Source: Onthophagus taurus
Lineage: Eukaryota; Arthropoda; Insecta; Coleoptera; Scarabaeidae
Direction: 5' to 3'
DNA: 64,000 bases
Assembly (NCBI RefSeq): GCF_036711975.1
Contig: NC_091972.1
Location: 34,291,001 to 34,355,000, forward strand
Below the pieces are notes generated by a model. It was not told the origin of the DNA, searched no databases, and saw only the letters and a program-made list of their open reading frames with translations. Positions 45,954 to 57,566 of this stretch are shown piece after piece (position 1 is the stretch's first letter; every line of letters begins with the position of its first letter). Position numbers and translations under genes: made by a program.

Positions 45954-48900
45954 ATGTCTGAGAATGGAAATGAAAATATAAATGAAGAGGTGGATTCGTA
46001 TCCACCTTGGAATTTTTCTTGGGTGGTTGACAATAAATTAGCCGCCATGGCTTGGCCTCAAAATAAAGAAAATCTCCGCTACATCTATGAAGAAGGGGTT
46101 CGTCACCTCGTCACTTTATCCCCGGAGAAACTACCCCCAATCGAACAATTTCCACAGCTCGAATGGACTAGTATTCCTATTGAAGAATTCGGAGCGCCCA
46201 CCATTAAAGATATCTTAAAGTTTATCGACGTGTGCCAAAAGTGCCAACAAAAAAATCAGGTTCGTCTCATTTTATTTTTGCTTTGTTTCCTTTTTACTAA
46301 TGTTGTAACTGAAATGTTTTTATTTACTATTTTTAATGTTCCTTTCTTTTATGGTTCAAAGAAAAATCTTGAACTTGAATAGTTTTTTGGCACATATTCT
46401 AATACTTAAATATAACTCGAATATGCGATCCAAGAATTTATTTTTGGGTTGCCATGTGCAAATTGTAGCAACGCTTAATGTTGTGATGCACGTTTGAGTT
46501 TCCGGGTTCATAATTTATAAGCTATTAACATAGGTTCGTTAAGTGTTTTCGTTTTCGCAATGGAATTACTTTCGTTTTACACTAATTGAAAAAAAAAGCA
46601 AACAGTAATAAATTATTTTATAAACTAGAATTATTTTGTGTAGCTTATTTAGAAAGAATTTTTATTTAACGTACCTTTTTCGATAAAATATGATCACTTG
46701 ACAAGGAGAAATACACAAAAACGTTTTTTAAATCTCCGCCTACAAGAGTATTGTGATTTCAAGTAATAAATTAAATGTTAAGGGTAATTAACTTTTATTA
46801 CCACAACATTTTTTCACAATATCTATATTTAATATTAATAAAAACTGATTTTAAAGGAGAAAACTTCTTCCGTTACCTTTCCTTTTTATACACACTGTTT
46901 TTCAGATTGAGTTTTAAAATAAGGAAAAATCATACTAGGCCTTTAAATCTGGTTCTACAGAATCTGGATTTGTGTTTTCTTCATCGACCTTGCTTAAGAC
47001 TTTGTTTCCTGTTATGAGATTTTCTTGTTATATACAGTATCTGCGTTAGAGTATAGGTTACCGTTTATTCAAGAAATTTAGCTTTAGGTTAAGTTAATAG
47101 GCTATAAGTTGCTACGAGGACAGAATTTTTGCTTATTTTTTTTAATTATTTTTCTTTCAAAATAGAAATTATTGAAGAGTATTTAAAAAGTTGCTCAAGT
47201 TAGAAATTAAAAAGAGTTTCTTCATGAATTAGAGAATTTATACTAAAAAAGGGTGTCATGTTTGATTGACTTTTCATTTTTCGCCATATTTTCCTATTGC
47301 ATTGGATTCGGTTTGGTATATTTGGGAAAAGCTGCAGATATATTTGTTAAACAATTTTCTTTTACTTTCTAAGTTTTTGCAATTTTGCCCCACGGTTAAA
47401 TGTAATTACTCTATTATCTACAGAATACCAACGAAATCAGCAAAATCTTCATTTCGGCAAGGAGTCCTATTTCTGAAAATGCTTGGACAATCGTCATTTT
47501 GACGTCATCGTCAGAGGCTGGTTTGAACTTTATACGTAGTTCTTAATTTGTTTAGGTGTTAATTCGCCCCTTATTAAAATCTTCTTGCATTCTCTCAATA
47601 TGTTCCGTTTTTTCCTCTCACACAATCTTCTATTACTTCTCAATACTCTTCATCAAACCATGATGCTATATTCGACTTTTTTGCTTTCCTAATGTTGATA
47701 CTGCAGTATCTGCTATTGCCATGTTGTGTATCTAGCTATAGTTCTGTTAGCTTTCTAGTAACTTCCTCTTGGAAACATTCTGTATATTTGGGCATTTTAA
47801 TTATTCCTTTGTTTATCTGTGGTCTTTTCTTTATTTCTGTGTTTTAATCTGTTTTAAGTGGGTTTTTTTGTAGTCCACGGTCGGGTTGGTGTCCAATAAA
47901 GGGCGTCCTCGCTTCCTCTTTGGCCAGCTTGTCCTCCTTTTCATTGCCCTGTCTTTGGCCAATGTCTTTGTTACCTGGAACCCACCATAGAGTAACATTA
48001 TTGCCCCTAGCGAGTTCTCTCAGGTTGCCGGTACATTTTCAGCTTTTCAAGCTTTTTGTCAGCTTCATTGGAAACGAAATTTAATTCTTTATAATGTGTG
48101 GTAATTTATGTAAAATTCTTTCTCCTACGAGCGGGAATTATCACAGGTATACTTCATCAAAAAACTTCTAAATTTCAACCACACATTATCTAAAGTATAC
48201 TAAAAATGCCAGTATATTTTTTTTTTGATTTTTCTGACCTATCTAAAAGAGAATACATTATGTGAAATAGTGATATCTCTGATCGATGCTAATTCAAAAA
48301 AAACCTAACCCGCATTGTACATACATGAAGTACTCAATGCGATTTTATAACGAGTGTTAAATTAATTCGCGCGAAACCATTCAGAGGCATAAAAACGCAT
48401 CACCTAAAATGACGACCAGTTTCAAACTGCAATAACTTTTGAACGTATTGCTCGATTTGAATAAAGTTTTTTTTATTTGAAAGGTCTAGCGTTTGCCAAT
48501 ATTTATTTATATATTCCCCATTTTAGCGCGCTTTAATTTCAGAAATGGTGAGTAACGCTAATGTGTGTTTTCTTCCTACACTTTGAAGCTTGCTGTGGGG
48601 TGCACCGACAAAAGAAATTAATTTTAAACATAAGGAGCTTATAGTTTTATTGTTGTTAACACGAAAGGTACAAGCTTTAAAGGATAACGCAGCTTCTTCG
48701 GCAGCGCCATCAGAAATTAAAGCAAGTCATAGATGTCGATGAAGTTTAATTTTACAATACGTTCAAAAGTTATTGCTGTTTGAAACTCATCATCATTTTA
48801 GGTGATACGTTTTTTATGCCGCTGAGTGTATTTCAGCGGGTATGAGGAGTATTTAAAGGTATAGGACAGGAACGGCTTAAGGGCATTGTACAAATTTTTG

Positions 48901-51900
48901 TTTTTTTTTTGCATTTATTTTTCTACCTAATCTCATTACATTACAGTTGTTTGAGTAGGTTCTGAAGGAATTCGCAGGAACGGGTTAAGAGCACGCGTTC
49001 AGAAACGCGTTTCTGGATTGATTTTAAAAATTTAAATTTTTCGCATAAGAAATTAAATAATAAATCAATTGCAATGAAGCATACGAAAATGTATGTCAAT
49101 GCATAAATGTTTAAAAGCAAAGTGTTTTGTCACACTATTTTTTACTGGAAACCACAACAATTTATTGTCGGTAGATTAGCAGTACTGTTGTTATTCGAGG
49201 GTTTATTTACGGTTTTACACAAATAAAAACAACAACCAATTTTTAAACAATACAATTGTCAAGGTCTCTCTGTGTGGCTTTATTGTTGATTTGTTAACGG
49301 TTATTCTGGAAATTATATTGATAAGACAGTGGATATATAAATAAATTTCTTTTCATTGCATTCATAAGTTTGAGTCGTTGCCTACCGACATGCCTAGAAT
49401 TGTACGAAAGAAGTTAAAGAAGTAATTACTAATGTAAAACATTTTTTTTCAACAAGAAACAGATAAAGATGAACCTATAATCAAGGAATGCTCACAATAT
49501 GGAAATATAGAGGATCCTACAGAAAGAACAAATCGCAAAAACGTCGATTGTAACGATTTCTTGCAAGATGTTATAAGACGCATGATATTCAACTTTTACA
49601 TGGACAGAAAGATTTTTAGAAACAAGCGTTTGATGAAATGTTGAAATTAGGGTAAATTTGAAATAGTCCAAAAAGTAAGAATTTCAAAAAATCACTGCGT
49701 CCATATTTTCAAGAGTTAGAAAACAATTTATGGCTTAAATTAAAGATTAAAGCTTCTATTTTAAGATGATATATGATATGTAGGGTGTTTGATAAAAAAA
49801 TTTTGAAATAAAGGCGTTTGAAGAAATTTAGAAATAAGGTTAAATTTAAAATTGTCAAAAAAGTAAGAATTTAAAAAAATCACTGCCTTCATATTTTTAA
49901 GAGTTAGAAAACGATTTATGTCTCAAATTGAAGGTTAAAGCTTCCATTTTAAGATGATGTATGACACCGGGGGTGTTTGATCAAGAAAAGTTTTCGTAAA
50001 AGCCGTTTTAAGTAATGTTTTTTGAAATTAGGTTATGTCTGAAATTGTCAATACAATAAGCATTTAAAAAAATCACTGCTTCTACATTTCTCAGAGTTAG
50101 TAAACCATTTATGGCTCAAATTGAGGGTTAAAGCTTCTATTTTAAGATGATATATGATATGTTAGGTATTTGATTAAAAAGATTTTTAGAGAAAGGTGAT
50201 TGAAGAAATGTTGTTGAAATTAGGTTTAGTTGGAAATTGACAAAAAAGTAAGAATTTCAAAAAATCAGCGCATCCTTATTTTTAAGAATTAGAAAACGAT
50301 TTATGGCTCAAATTGAGGATTGAAGCTTGTCTTTTAGGATGATATATGATATGTAGGGTGTTTGATTAAAGAAATTTGTAGAAAGAGGCATTTGAAGAAA
50401 TGTTTAAATTAGGTACTTAACCTTGAAATTGTGAAAAAGTAAGAATTTCAAAAAATCACTGTGTCCGTATTTTTAAGAGTTAGAAAATGATTTATGGCTC
50501 AAATTGAAGATTAAAGCTTCTATTTTAAGATGATATCTCTTCCTACTGGAAGAAAATTTTTTTTTAAAACTACCACCGAAGTTGGCATATTCCTAAATTT
50601 TTGGAGAGTAATCTATTAAGGTCCACTTTTACCATCGTCCAGATAAGGATGGTAAAAGTGGACCTAAGATGGTTAAAGCAGTTAAATCTTTCGTATAACA
50701 AATTAAATGACAAATCAATTCTAATGGAGCGTCCGAAAATGTTAACTCAATGGTCAGATTTTTTATTGAATATCGAAAACTATAGAAATCGAGGTTGGAA
50801 TATTTATTACACAGACGAAACATGATGTGGCACTAATCATTCAAAAATATATGGGTCGAAAAGGTATCTAAAGAAATGGTGGACACATTCGATCATTACC
50901 GCGGAGAACTACAAGAAATAAATGGTTATAGAGCAGACCATCTGGCTCTGGACAAAGAGGTATTATTCTACACATAGGTAGCGAAAAAGGATTTTTGGAA
51001 GGTTGCCTTAAATGTTTCATAGGTGAAAAAAAAAGAAAGCGAAAACTGATAATCACCACGAAATGAATAAGCAACAAGGAATGCTAAAAACGATTCATTA
51101 AGAAGTTACGCGCGATTTTCAAAATTAATAGGAAGTAATAACTGGTTTATTATTTCAATTGTTCATCCAAGTTACTTGTGTTTTTTTAATAATTAACTGC
51201 CAGACAAAAACAGGTATTACATTTTAAAACCTAGGTATGAATTTTACTAACGAAGAAATGGCAAACATACATTTCATGTATGGACGAGCTATTGGTAATA
51301 TATTGGCTCTACGGCTTTAAGCCTTAGTATTTACGGGAATCCATCAACGTCTTCGTGAAACAGAATATTTTAAAATTAATACTTCAGATTGTGGGGTTCC
51401 AAGAAGCACCAAAACACCTGCATTTGAAGAAGACGCATTCGGTAGATTGTGGAGAATTCTAAAACTAGTACCAGAAAATTATCTTTAGAAGTAGGTGCTT
51501 TGAATAGTACAGTATGGAGAGTTGTGCATGTACAGTTACTTTATCCATACCAGTCTTAGTGAAGCTGATATTTAACAACGAATGCTATTTTGTAACTGGT
51601 TTCTACAGCAGTGTATAATTCTGAACTTCCAATCCGTTGTGCATTTTACGGATAAACATCATCCTTCCATTACAAACATGCCGTGACTTATGGTTAACGG
51701 TGCTTCACCACATTTCATTCGTGTTGCCAGGGATTACTTAAATAATACTTTTCAGAATCATTGGATTAGCAGAGGTGGACGAGTTGCGTGGCCACCACGT
51801 TCCTCAGAGTGCCTACTCATACTTTAGAAGAACTGCGCGATCAAATCAATCATAGTCCTTGTATATCTTTATTATTTTGCCGAAAATAGGTAAATACGCA

Positions 51901-52775
51901 CGAAGGAGATGGAGTAATTAGTTGAACGTAATTACTTTAAAGAGAACTTTTTGGCAACCAACCCGGTAAAGTTAACCTTATTCCATTTTCCCCGGTTCTT
52001 CTTAAAGCTTATTTACTTAAAAATTTCTTTTAAAGTCACTTCTTTACTTGGTATACTATAAATAACTTGTTTTTATATAAATTTTTGTATTTTTGCGGAA
52101 CAATTCTTTTATCGCCGCAATTCCATTTTGTTCCCATCTATAATAAATTGGAAAATCGACTGAAACGGAAGTATTCTGCATCATAAATGTACGTACATTG
52201 CATGGGGCTTATTTCGGCAGTATCCATTTTACGAATGTAATATACGACTTCTACGGATTATGGTGTGAGTGGACTGAATTGCGTTTTCGCCAATTTTACC
52301 TTTGGGACAGACAAAGAGATATATGCGTGGCGATACTTGGATATAACAAATTTTCGTGGGATCAAAGAGAGAAAGTTATAAAAGGACGTGAAAGCTTTGT
52401 TTGTAGGGGACTATTTTTGTTTGCTTTTTATTAAAAAACTCAACAGAAATTATTATAAGTAAGTAAGAAGCATGCTGCCCGTTAAAACGCCTGTTTATGT
52501 TAATCTAACATCTAACATTTAACAGAATTAAATTAAAAAGAATTCAAATGTTTTAAATTTAAAATAAAGTTTCTTTTCAGCCAGTAGGAGTTCATTCTAG
52601 AATGGGGAAAGATAGAACGGGTGTTATGGTGGCATGTTTCTTGATTAAATTCAAAGGTCTCGATGCGGAAACAGCTCTGTCGGAGTTGAGACGTAATAGA
52701 CCAAGATCTATAGAAGAATTACCCGATTTCGAAGCTTCAATAAACGAATATTATAAAACTGTACAAAATACCTAA
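45954..52775 (+). CDS. DUSP23: DUSP23-like alternative isoform, active Cys replaced by Ser
   Basis: The same exon 1 (45954-46259) can splice in phase 0 to 52581-52775 after a TTTCTTTTCAG acceptor, giving 166 aa. This proximal exon is homologous to the distal one for its whole length (VHSRMGKDRTGVMVACFLI, then ELRRNRPRSIEELPDFEAS) and ends at its own TAA. The catalytic Cys codon TGT is TCT, so the loop reads HSRMGKDR. The binding Arg remains, and the frame is open with good splice signals. A Cys-to-Ser change abolishes catalysis in this family but can leave phosphosubstrate binding. No separate first exon was found between the two terminal exons, so alternative last exons are inferred. No canonical AATAAA lies close to this stop. 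It could also be a decaying duplicate exon. Confidence 0.6.
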
Positions 52776-53683
52776 TTTTTAGTTGTATTTGTTATTTCTA
52801 ATTTTTGTTATAACCAAAAACTTTCAATGTACAAAATTTTTGTTGATACAAAAAGTGTGTAAATAATAATCCTTGACTTTTTTAAATTATTAAAGGGTTC
52901 AAAAAATCAGAATTAATCGAAAAATTCGTTTGAAATGTTCATTGGAACCGTTCACAATCAACCATTTGGAAAACCCGCATGATTTTTTTGTTTGTTTATT
53001 TTCCATATATCGTGATTGGTTCACCCTTGATATATTTTCCCAGATGAACATCATGCGACTCTCTTCGTAATGCTTGATTTATATGCTAAACGATTTTTGA
53101 ATTCGCCTGTCAACGAATACTGCACATTTTACGAGATGTATTTCGACACCGAACGATTACTGGACTAATCAATCAAAATTAAAAGTGTTTAAAACCTCTT
53201 AGCTTTTTTGTAGTTTAAAATCTTAAAATAAACAACATATCTTTTAAATTGATCATCTAACAAAAAGGTATGGTTTTAATAGAATTTATAGTTTTGTGTT
53301 TTTTTCTTCCTTTTTATTTATAGTAACATAAAATTTGATTATTTATTTATTATTTTACCTTTGAGTTTAATTGTGATATAAATAAATTATAACACAATTT
53401 TAATTAATTTTTTTATTATTTTTAGGCAGTTGGTATTCATTGTCGAATGGGTAGAGGAAGAACTGGCGTAATGGCAGCTTGTTACCTAGTTCGTTTTTTG
53501 GATTTGGCTCCAGAAAGAGCAATCACAGAAATACGTTTAAAAAGGCCCGGATCTGTAGAGGTTATAGAACAAGAACGTGCAGTTATTAAATATTTTGATT
53601 GTCTTCGAGGAACATTAACTTCTGAAATACAAGGAATAAAAGACAAAACTTTAAAACATAATTTGTATTCACATAAAAAATAA
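45954..53683 (+). CDS. DUSP23: DUSP23-like phosphatase, active-site isoform
   Basis: Exon 1 (45954-46259, 102 codons) ends CAG|GTTCGT in phase 0 and joins the distal exon 53426-53683 after a TTTTTAG acceptor, giving 187 aa. The start ATG 45954 is followed by PPWNFSWVVDNKLAAMAWP and GVRHLVTLSPEKLPP, the conserved opening of DUSP23. The distal exon supplies the phosphate-binding loop IHCRMGRGRTGVMAACYLV (Cys nucleophile, Arg and RTG intact), then EIRLKRPGSVEVIEQE. The general-acid region reads IPIEEFGAP. DUSP23 enzymes are small cytosolic dual-specificity phosphatases without extra domains; this one has an extra Lys-rich C-terminal tail of about 25 residues. AATAAA motifs occur at and just after the stop codon. 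The 7.2-kb intron contains another homologous terminal exon and several transposons. Confidence 0.9.
46260..47570. other. DUSP23 intron, unassigned part
   Basis: AT-rich intron sequence. Short open frames show no motifs. Confidence 0.4.
47580..48060 (-). pseudogene. LINE fragment with RNase H-like region
   Basis: Minus strand: NNVTLWWVPGNKDIGQ followed by GNEKEDKLAKEEAR near 48000-47900 matches the end of a retroelement RNase H (V.L.WVPGH..I.GNE.AD.LAK). A piece near 47680-47620 reads SWFDEEYEVIEDCVREEK in broken frames, as in LINE linkers. Two different LINE relics may be joined here. Confidence 0.5.
48378..48828. mobile_element. 451-bp MITE with about 90-bp inverted ends
   Basis: The left end CATTCAGAGGCATAAAAACG and the right end, read inward CACTCAGCGGCATAAAAAACG, stay complementary through ATCACCTAAAATGA, the GTTTCAAAC region and ATAACTTTTGAACGTATTG. 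The right flank is TA; the left flank is not clearly TA. The ends suit a Tc1/mariner-type non-autonomous element. It lies inside the DUSP23 intron. Confidence 0.65.
48829..49390. other. DUSP23 intron, unassigned part
   Basis: No feature recognised. The last 150 bp may be the promoter or terminus of the transposase gene that follows. Confidence 0.3.
49600..50548. repeat. Satellite-like tandem array, five units of about 190 bp
   Basis: The motif AAGAATTTCAAAAAATCACTG or a close variant recurs at about 49677, 49864, 50059, 50251 and 50442. Each is followed by an AGTTAGAAAAC, a TTTATGGCT and an AAGCTTCTATTTTAAGATGAT segment. The first unit starts inside the apparent coding end of the upstream half of the transposase. 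Confidence 0.8.
50620..50664. mobile_element. 45-bp minimal PIF-type hairpin MITE
   Basis: A nearly perfect palindrome from GGTCCACTTTTACCATC to GATGGTAAAAGTGGACC, flanked by TAA on both sides (50617-50619, 50665-50667). It shares its termini with the MITE at 44019-44154. Removing it and one TAA restores the reading frame through the LRWLKQ block of the surrounding transposase. Confidence 0.75.
51237..51870 (+). pseudogene. Decayed Tc1/IS630-like transposase
   Basis: Plus strand: MNFTNEEMANIHFMYGRAIG is the conserved N-terminal helix of a common insect transposase family. FTGIHQRLRETEYFK follows near 51335 and a homeodomain-like stretch after it. RVARDYLNNTFQNHWISRGG near 51720-51780 leads to RVAWPPRSS at 51785, the third catalytic block, where the usual SPDLTPLD is lost. 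Many stops. It probably belongs to the same family as 1640-2340. Confidence 0.65.
51871..52580. other. DUSP23 intron end, unassigned
   Basis: The open frame at 52198-52434 shows no recognisable motif. The polypyrimidine tract TTTCTTTTCAG at its end is the acceptor of the alternative exon. Confidence 0.4.
52776..53425. other. Between the two alternative terminal exons
   Basis: 650 bp of AT-rich sequence. No second copy of the PPWNFSWV exon occurs here. AATAAA motifs at about 53227 and 53378 could serve the proximal exon as a long 3' UTR. Confidence 0.5.
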
Positions 53684-53699
53684 AGCTTAATAAAATATA

Positions 53700-54505
53700 A
53701 TTTAATGAATTTAATTTAATTAATTTTCCTATTAGTATTACAGAAAGGTCAACTAAGCAGGCAATATATTCTCTTTATGGTTTTAATTATTGAGACCCAG
53801 CACGAAGGAATTTCTAAACTATACAAGTTTTCCGCCGAAATACCGTTCGTAAAGCTTCATGGTTGGAACGATGCGATACATCTCCAAACTTTGGCTAGTA
53901 ATAACGAAGAACTTACACGGAAGAGAAATCGAATTATCCAGAGTATTTACTAGGTACTTGAGCATCCTTTTTTTGGAGCACAAAATCTTTTATCTATTTT
54001 CACTCGTAATAAATTGCTTGGAGATAACATAATAGGATTTTAGTTCTCGCGGAGACATTTCTAATAATTACAATTACTAAGATTGAGATTGTGAATTCCT
54101 AGTAAGTCTCGACAACGTCGACATCTAACGTGTTACTCTACTCTTTAAATTCGATAGTAGATTCTCGTCAATAACAATTCTCGAACTAATGATCAACGGG
54201 ATTTAGGGGTAATATTCAGACCTTGAGTATGACCTTGACATTAAGAGATAACCCACTATTCGGAAATGTAAACTAATTAAGTTAATTAGATTAAGAGATT
54301 ATATGAGTTCGGAAGATTCAAAACTTAAATATAGTCCTAAAAAATATATGTCTGGCACTAACCTAAGTAGATATTTATGTAATCATGAATTGAATTCTTA
54401 TTATTTGATGTGTAATGTTGATGTAAGATTGAAAATGATTAAGCTGGAGTGGAATTTAAAAACATTCAATCAGATTTTACCTGTACACCCTTCGGATTAT
54501 CGGTC
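53700..54505. other. Unassigned spacer after DUSP23
   Basis: No coding or repeat signal was recognised. Confidence 0.3.
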
Positions 54506-54556
54506 GATAAATGGCGCTACAGCTCAATTCGAGTCTTGACCTCCTCAACTTTCCTT
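54506..54556 (+). repeat. Short copy of the GGCGCTACAGC repeat
   Basis: ATAAATGGCGCTACAGCTC followed by CCTCCTCAACTTTCC resembles the opening of the repeat at 8236-8460. It abuts the (ATA)n tract that forms the 3' end of the next LINE. Confidence 0.4.
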
Positions 54557-56170
54557 ATAATAATAATAATAATCACTTTATTCGAGCAATTTTATAATTA
54601 CAATCTTGTGAAGTAATGTAATATATAAATAATATACCTCATTCGGTAATGATTTTCAAAAAAAAAAGAAATAATAAAAATACAAAAAATGAGACAAAAT
54701 ATTATAAAAGAAATTTAATTTAGTTATTGAGAAAAAAGCCCGAACATATAGGCGGAGTTGAGGTCAACCCTGATCTTCCACTCAACCTAACAGAAAGAAA
54801 GACCGTAAAGAAAAAAAAACAACAAAACAAAAGAAGAATAGGATACCAATACCAATTGCAAGGAAATAATGAACACTCATAGAAAAATGAAAGATAAAAC
54901 TTAAAGGCACACATAGACAGCTAGCTACACACAGAAGCCCTCCGTCACCGACCCATGACCCAACACTTCCATGCTCTTTTAAAACGGTTCAAGGGCAGTC
55001 CAATTAGGTGTCAAGGTAAATCATTGTATATGGTGTATATCTGATAAGAAAAATACCGTTTGAAAGATTCTGTCCGATAGGAAGGATTCAGTCTACCCCT
55101 GAACCGAACATTAACATTATGTACGTCCGTTCTGAATTTAATCCTATCGTGCAGGTATGGAGGGGTACCTTCAGTGATGACCCTATAATACAAGCAGGCC
55201 TTGTGGATGTATCTGAGATTTTATGTTCAGCCATTTTAACTGCTTAAAACCAAAAGATACATGATCATATTTTCTCAGGCCGAAAATTAAACGGATGCAC
55301 GAGTTTTGAAGCTTTTAAATTTTTCCCTGATGCCTGGAATCCAAAAAAGCCCCGTATATGCTGTCACAGTAATGCTGTCACAGTAATTGAAGTGACAATA
55401 CCAGAGAGTCGCATAAAAGTCTTTTTGTGTGCCAGTCGAGACTATAACGATTAGAGTAAATCAATTTTAACGAGCCATAAGCTCGACCAATCAATTGATT
55501 AGTGTGTTCTCTAAAGTTGAACGCCTCATCCATAACCAGTCCCAGGTTTTTGGCAGACTTACTCACTGGAATATGATAATAAATTTCTCTTTTAACTTCG
55601 GGGTCCCAAACAGAATGATCTGGGTTTAAGGTAATTTTTGAAAAAAGCTAATGAGACAGAATCAAGCCTGATATGGTCAAGAATTGATATTAATAAATCT
55701 TGGTTTAGAATATCGAATGCTCTGGAGAAATCCAACATCCCCAGAAAACTCAATCTATTGGAGTCAGTTGCAGCAACAATATCATTCATTATGTTGTTCA
55801 GAGCAGTTTCACAGCTATGTCCTTCCCTGAAACCAGACTGATTCACTGGAACAATGCGCTCAGCCTTCAGAAACTCCGTCAATTATTTGTTAACTATCTT
55901 TTCCAATACTGTTGATAAGAAACACAAAATGCTTATGGGTCTTAGGCATGAGTATTCGTTAGGACTTGGTACTTTCGGTACCGGTATCACAATGGACTGT
56001 TTCCATATTGAAGGGAAACACCTTCTAATAGACATGTATTAATAATATTTGTTATATGAGATAAGATTACAGGACAAGCCATTTTTATAAATTGAATAGC
56101 AATACCATCAGCATTTTATTTTATATTATGTAATTCAGTTAAAATATCACTCTCGGACACCAACCTAAAT
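54557..56170 (-). pseudogene. CR1/jockey-like LINE, 5'-truncated
   Basis: Minus strand order: ILSHITNIINTCLLEGV near 56090-56040, VPKVPSPNEYSCLRPISILC with shifts near 55985-55930, QSGFREGHSCETALNNIMND near 55840-55785, FLGMLDFSRAFDILNQDLL near 55745-55690, then SKSAKNLGLVMDEAFNFREH near 55565-55505 and LCDSLVLS near 55410. The C-terminal part, YYRVITEGTPPYLHDRIKFR and RFRGRLNPSYRTESFKRYF, follows near 55195-55060. A TTATT-rich microsatellite closes the 3' end near 54557. The YADD box is missing and stops occur, so it is inactive. Confidence 0.7.
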
Positions 56171-57560
56171 AAGAAAATACTTCTTTGGTTTTGTTTTAAC
56201 CCAGGTTGGCTTCTTGGCAATTAGATTTAGTGTTGATATAGTTACCTATTTCCTTTCTCTTCAGTAACTAATAAAATTTTATGTTTTAATTCTTAACTGC
56301 TCTCCCCCAATTATTCTTAATCTACCGTATTGATTTATTTGAAAATGTATGATTTTGATCGTACAATTAAAAAATCCTAAACATAAATAGTTTTAAATCA
56401 GTGGTGTTTTATAAAAATGTGGTTTCTACGATTTATGCGAATTAATCCAGAAAACAATGTAATTTTTATTGTTTTCCTAGTAAACGGTCACCATAAACGT
56501 AAAATTTAATTAAGATAACTCGAGCTTCTGTTCGTGGATGTACCAACTCTCGCTCTGTTTCCCATGCAAATTCAATGCAACAATAAGAGAAACTAGTAAC
56601 AAAGTTGAAATATATCCACCCCTTTTATATTTTAACAGCAACTACGTTGCAGGATACAAAACAGAGATAATCAAACATTATTGTGAATGAAAAATTTAAT
56701 TAACTCCTAGGTTATATGTCTCCTGAATAATTAGAAATTTTTCTGACGAATACCAAATAATCGATTTAATTTAAAAACGTTAAATATTGCCGTTGATCTG
56801 TTAGGATTGGCATTATATTCAATAATTAAGATTAAATGATTTAAGATTTTGCTTACTTCTGTTATTTGTATCATATCTTTATGTTTAAGGACAAATCCCA
56901 CTAATAAAAACTTTTAAACGGGGTGAAATGATCCTAAAAATCCTTTTTAACTATAACAATATTGACAGAATATATGCAACATATCTATAATTAAACAGTT
57001 ACCAGTGGTATACAGTAGCTTTTATTCGGATTTCGAAACGTTCTGTGAAAACTTTGATCTCTCAGCAAACGGCACGGGTTATATTTCGATTGAAGCTTTT
57101 CTATTGACATACCTAAAAAGCGTTTTTGGGATTTACCCTTGTTTAAAATATGTGCAAAAGCAGATTAAAAGTTGTTATTTTTGCGTATAAACAAAGGTGA
57201 AAAGTGTTATAATGATCGTAAGCAAACAACTATATATTTTGTCGCAACATTACGTTTAACTAATTAATTGGTATCAGTCTGATCAAATGACATGAGAATA
57301 TTTGCCATTTCTCGGATATTATTACCCTAATAAAGTAATATTTATTTAGTACCCGGTTCAATTAATTTCTTTCACTAATTTTAGAATCATACCAACAAAT
57401 TATATTTCTTAATTTCAATGTAAAAATATTGATTATATCATCATTTTCCAATGTTTTAACCAGTGTTTTATTGTTTTAATACAAACTATAAGTGCGGTTG
57501 AAACAGATATTGAAAGGATCAAGAGGGACGTTACAAAAATCCAATCGAAATGCTGACGAA
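56171..57560. other. Unassigned AT-rich spacer
   Basis: A small frame at 57005-57190 reads SANGTGYISIEAF, vaguely EF-hand-like but without the final acidic ligand. Nothing else supports a gene. Confidence 0.3.
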
Positions 57561-57566
57561 TAGAAC

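Larger units (their letters stand above)
49391..51080 (+). pseudogene. IS630-type DDE transposase split by a satellite array and a MITE
   Basis: ATG 49391 begins MPRIVRKKLK. A short AT-rich stretch that looks like an intron follows, then NRKNVDCNDFLQDVIRRMIF near 49540-49595. Coding resumes after a tandem array with ESNLLRWLKQLNLSYNKLND near 50605-50715 (interrupted by the 45-bp MITE), ILMERPKMLTQWSDFLLNI, and YYTDETCG-like sequence with the first catalytic Asp near 50810. The later parts read IILHIGSEKGFLEGCLKCF near 50960 and SKTDNHHEMN near 51040 (second acidic block). The order and motifs match insect DDE_3/IS630 transposases (LDETW, then DYH.EMN). Stops and shifts make it dead. No termini were identified. 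Confidence 0.6.

Noticed and set aside
47451..47515. Sequence resembling a Penelope end (TTTCGGCAAG and TCATCGTCAGAGG)
   Set aside because: The spacing between the GAAA and CTGANGA-like boxes is far too long for a hammerhead and no stem II forms.
52198..52434. Open frame just upstream of the alternative phosphatase exon
   Set aside because: No recognisable motif and no fit to the phosphatase frame; probably chance or decayed transposon.
57005..57190. Small plus-strand frame with SANGTGYISIEAF, EF-hand-like
   Set aside because: The loop lacks the final acidic ligand, there is only one motif, and splice sites and neighbours give no support.
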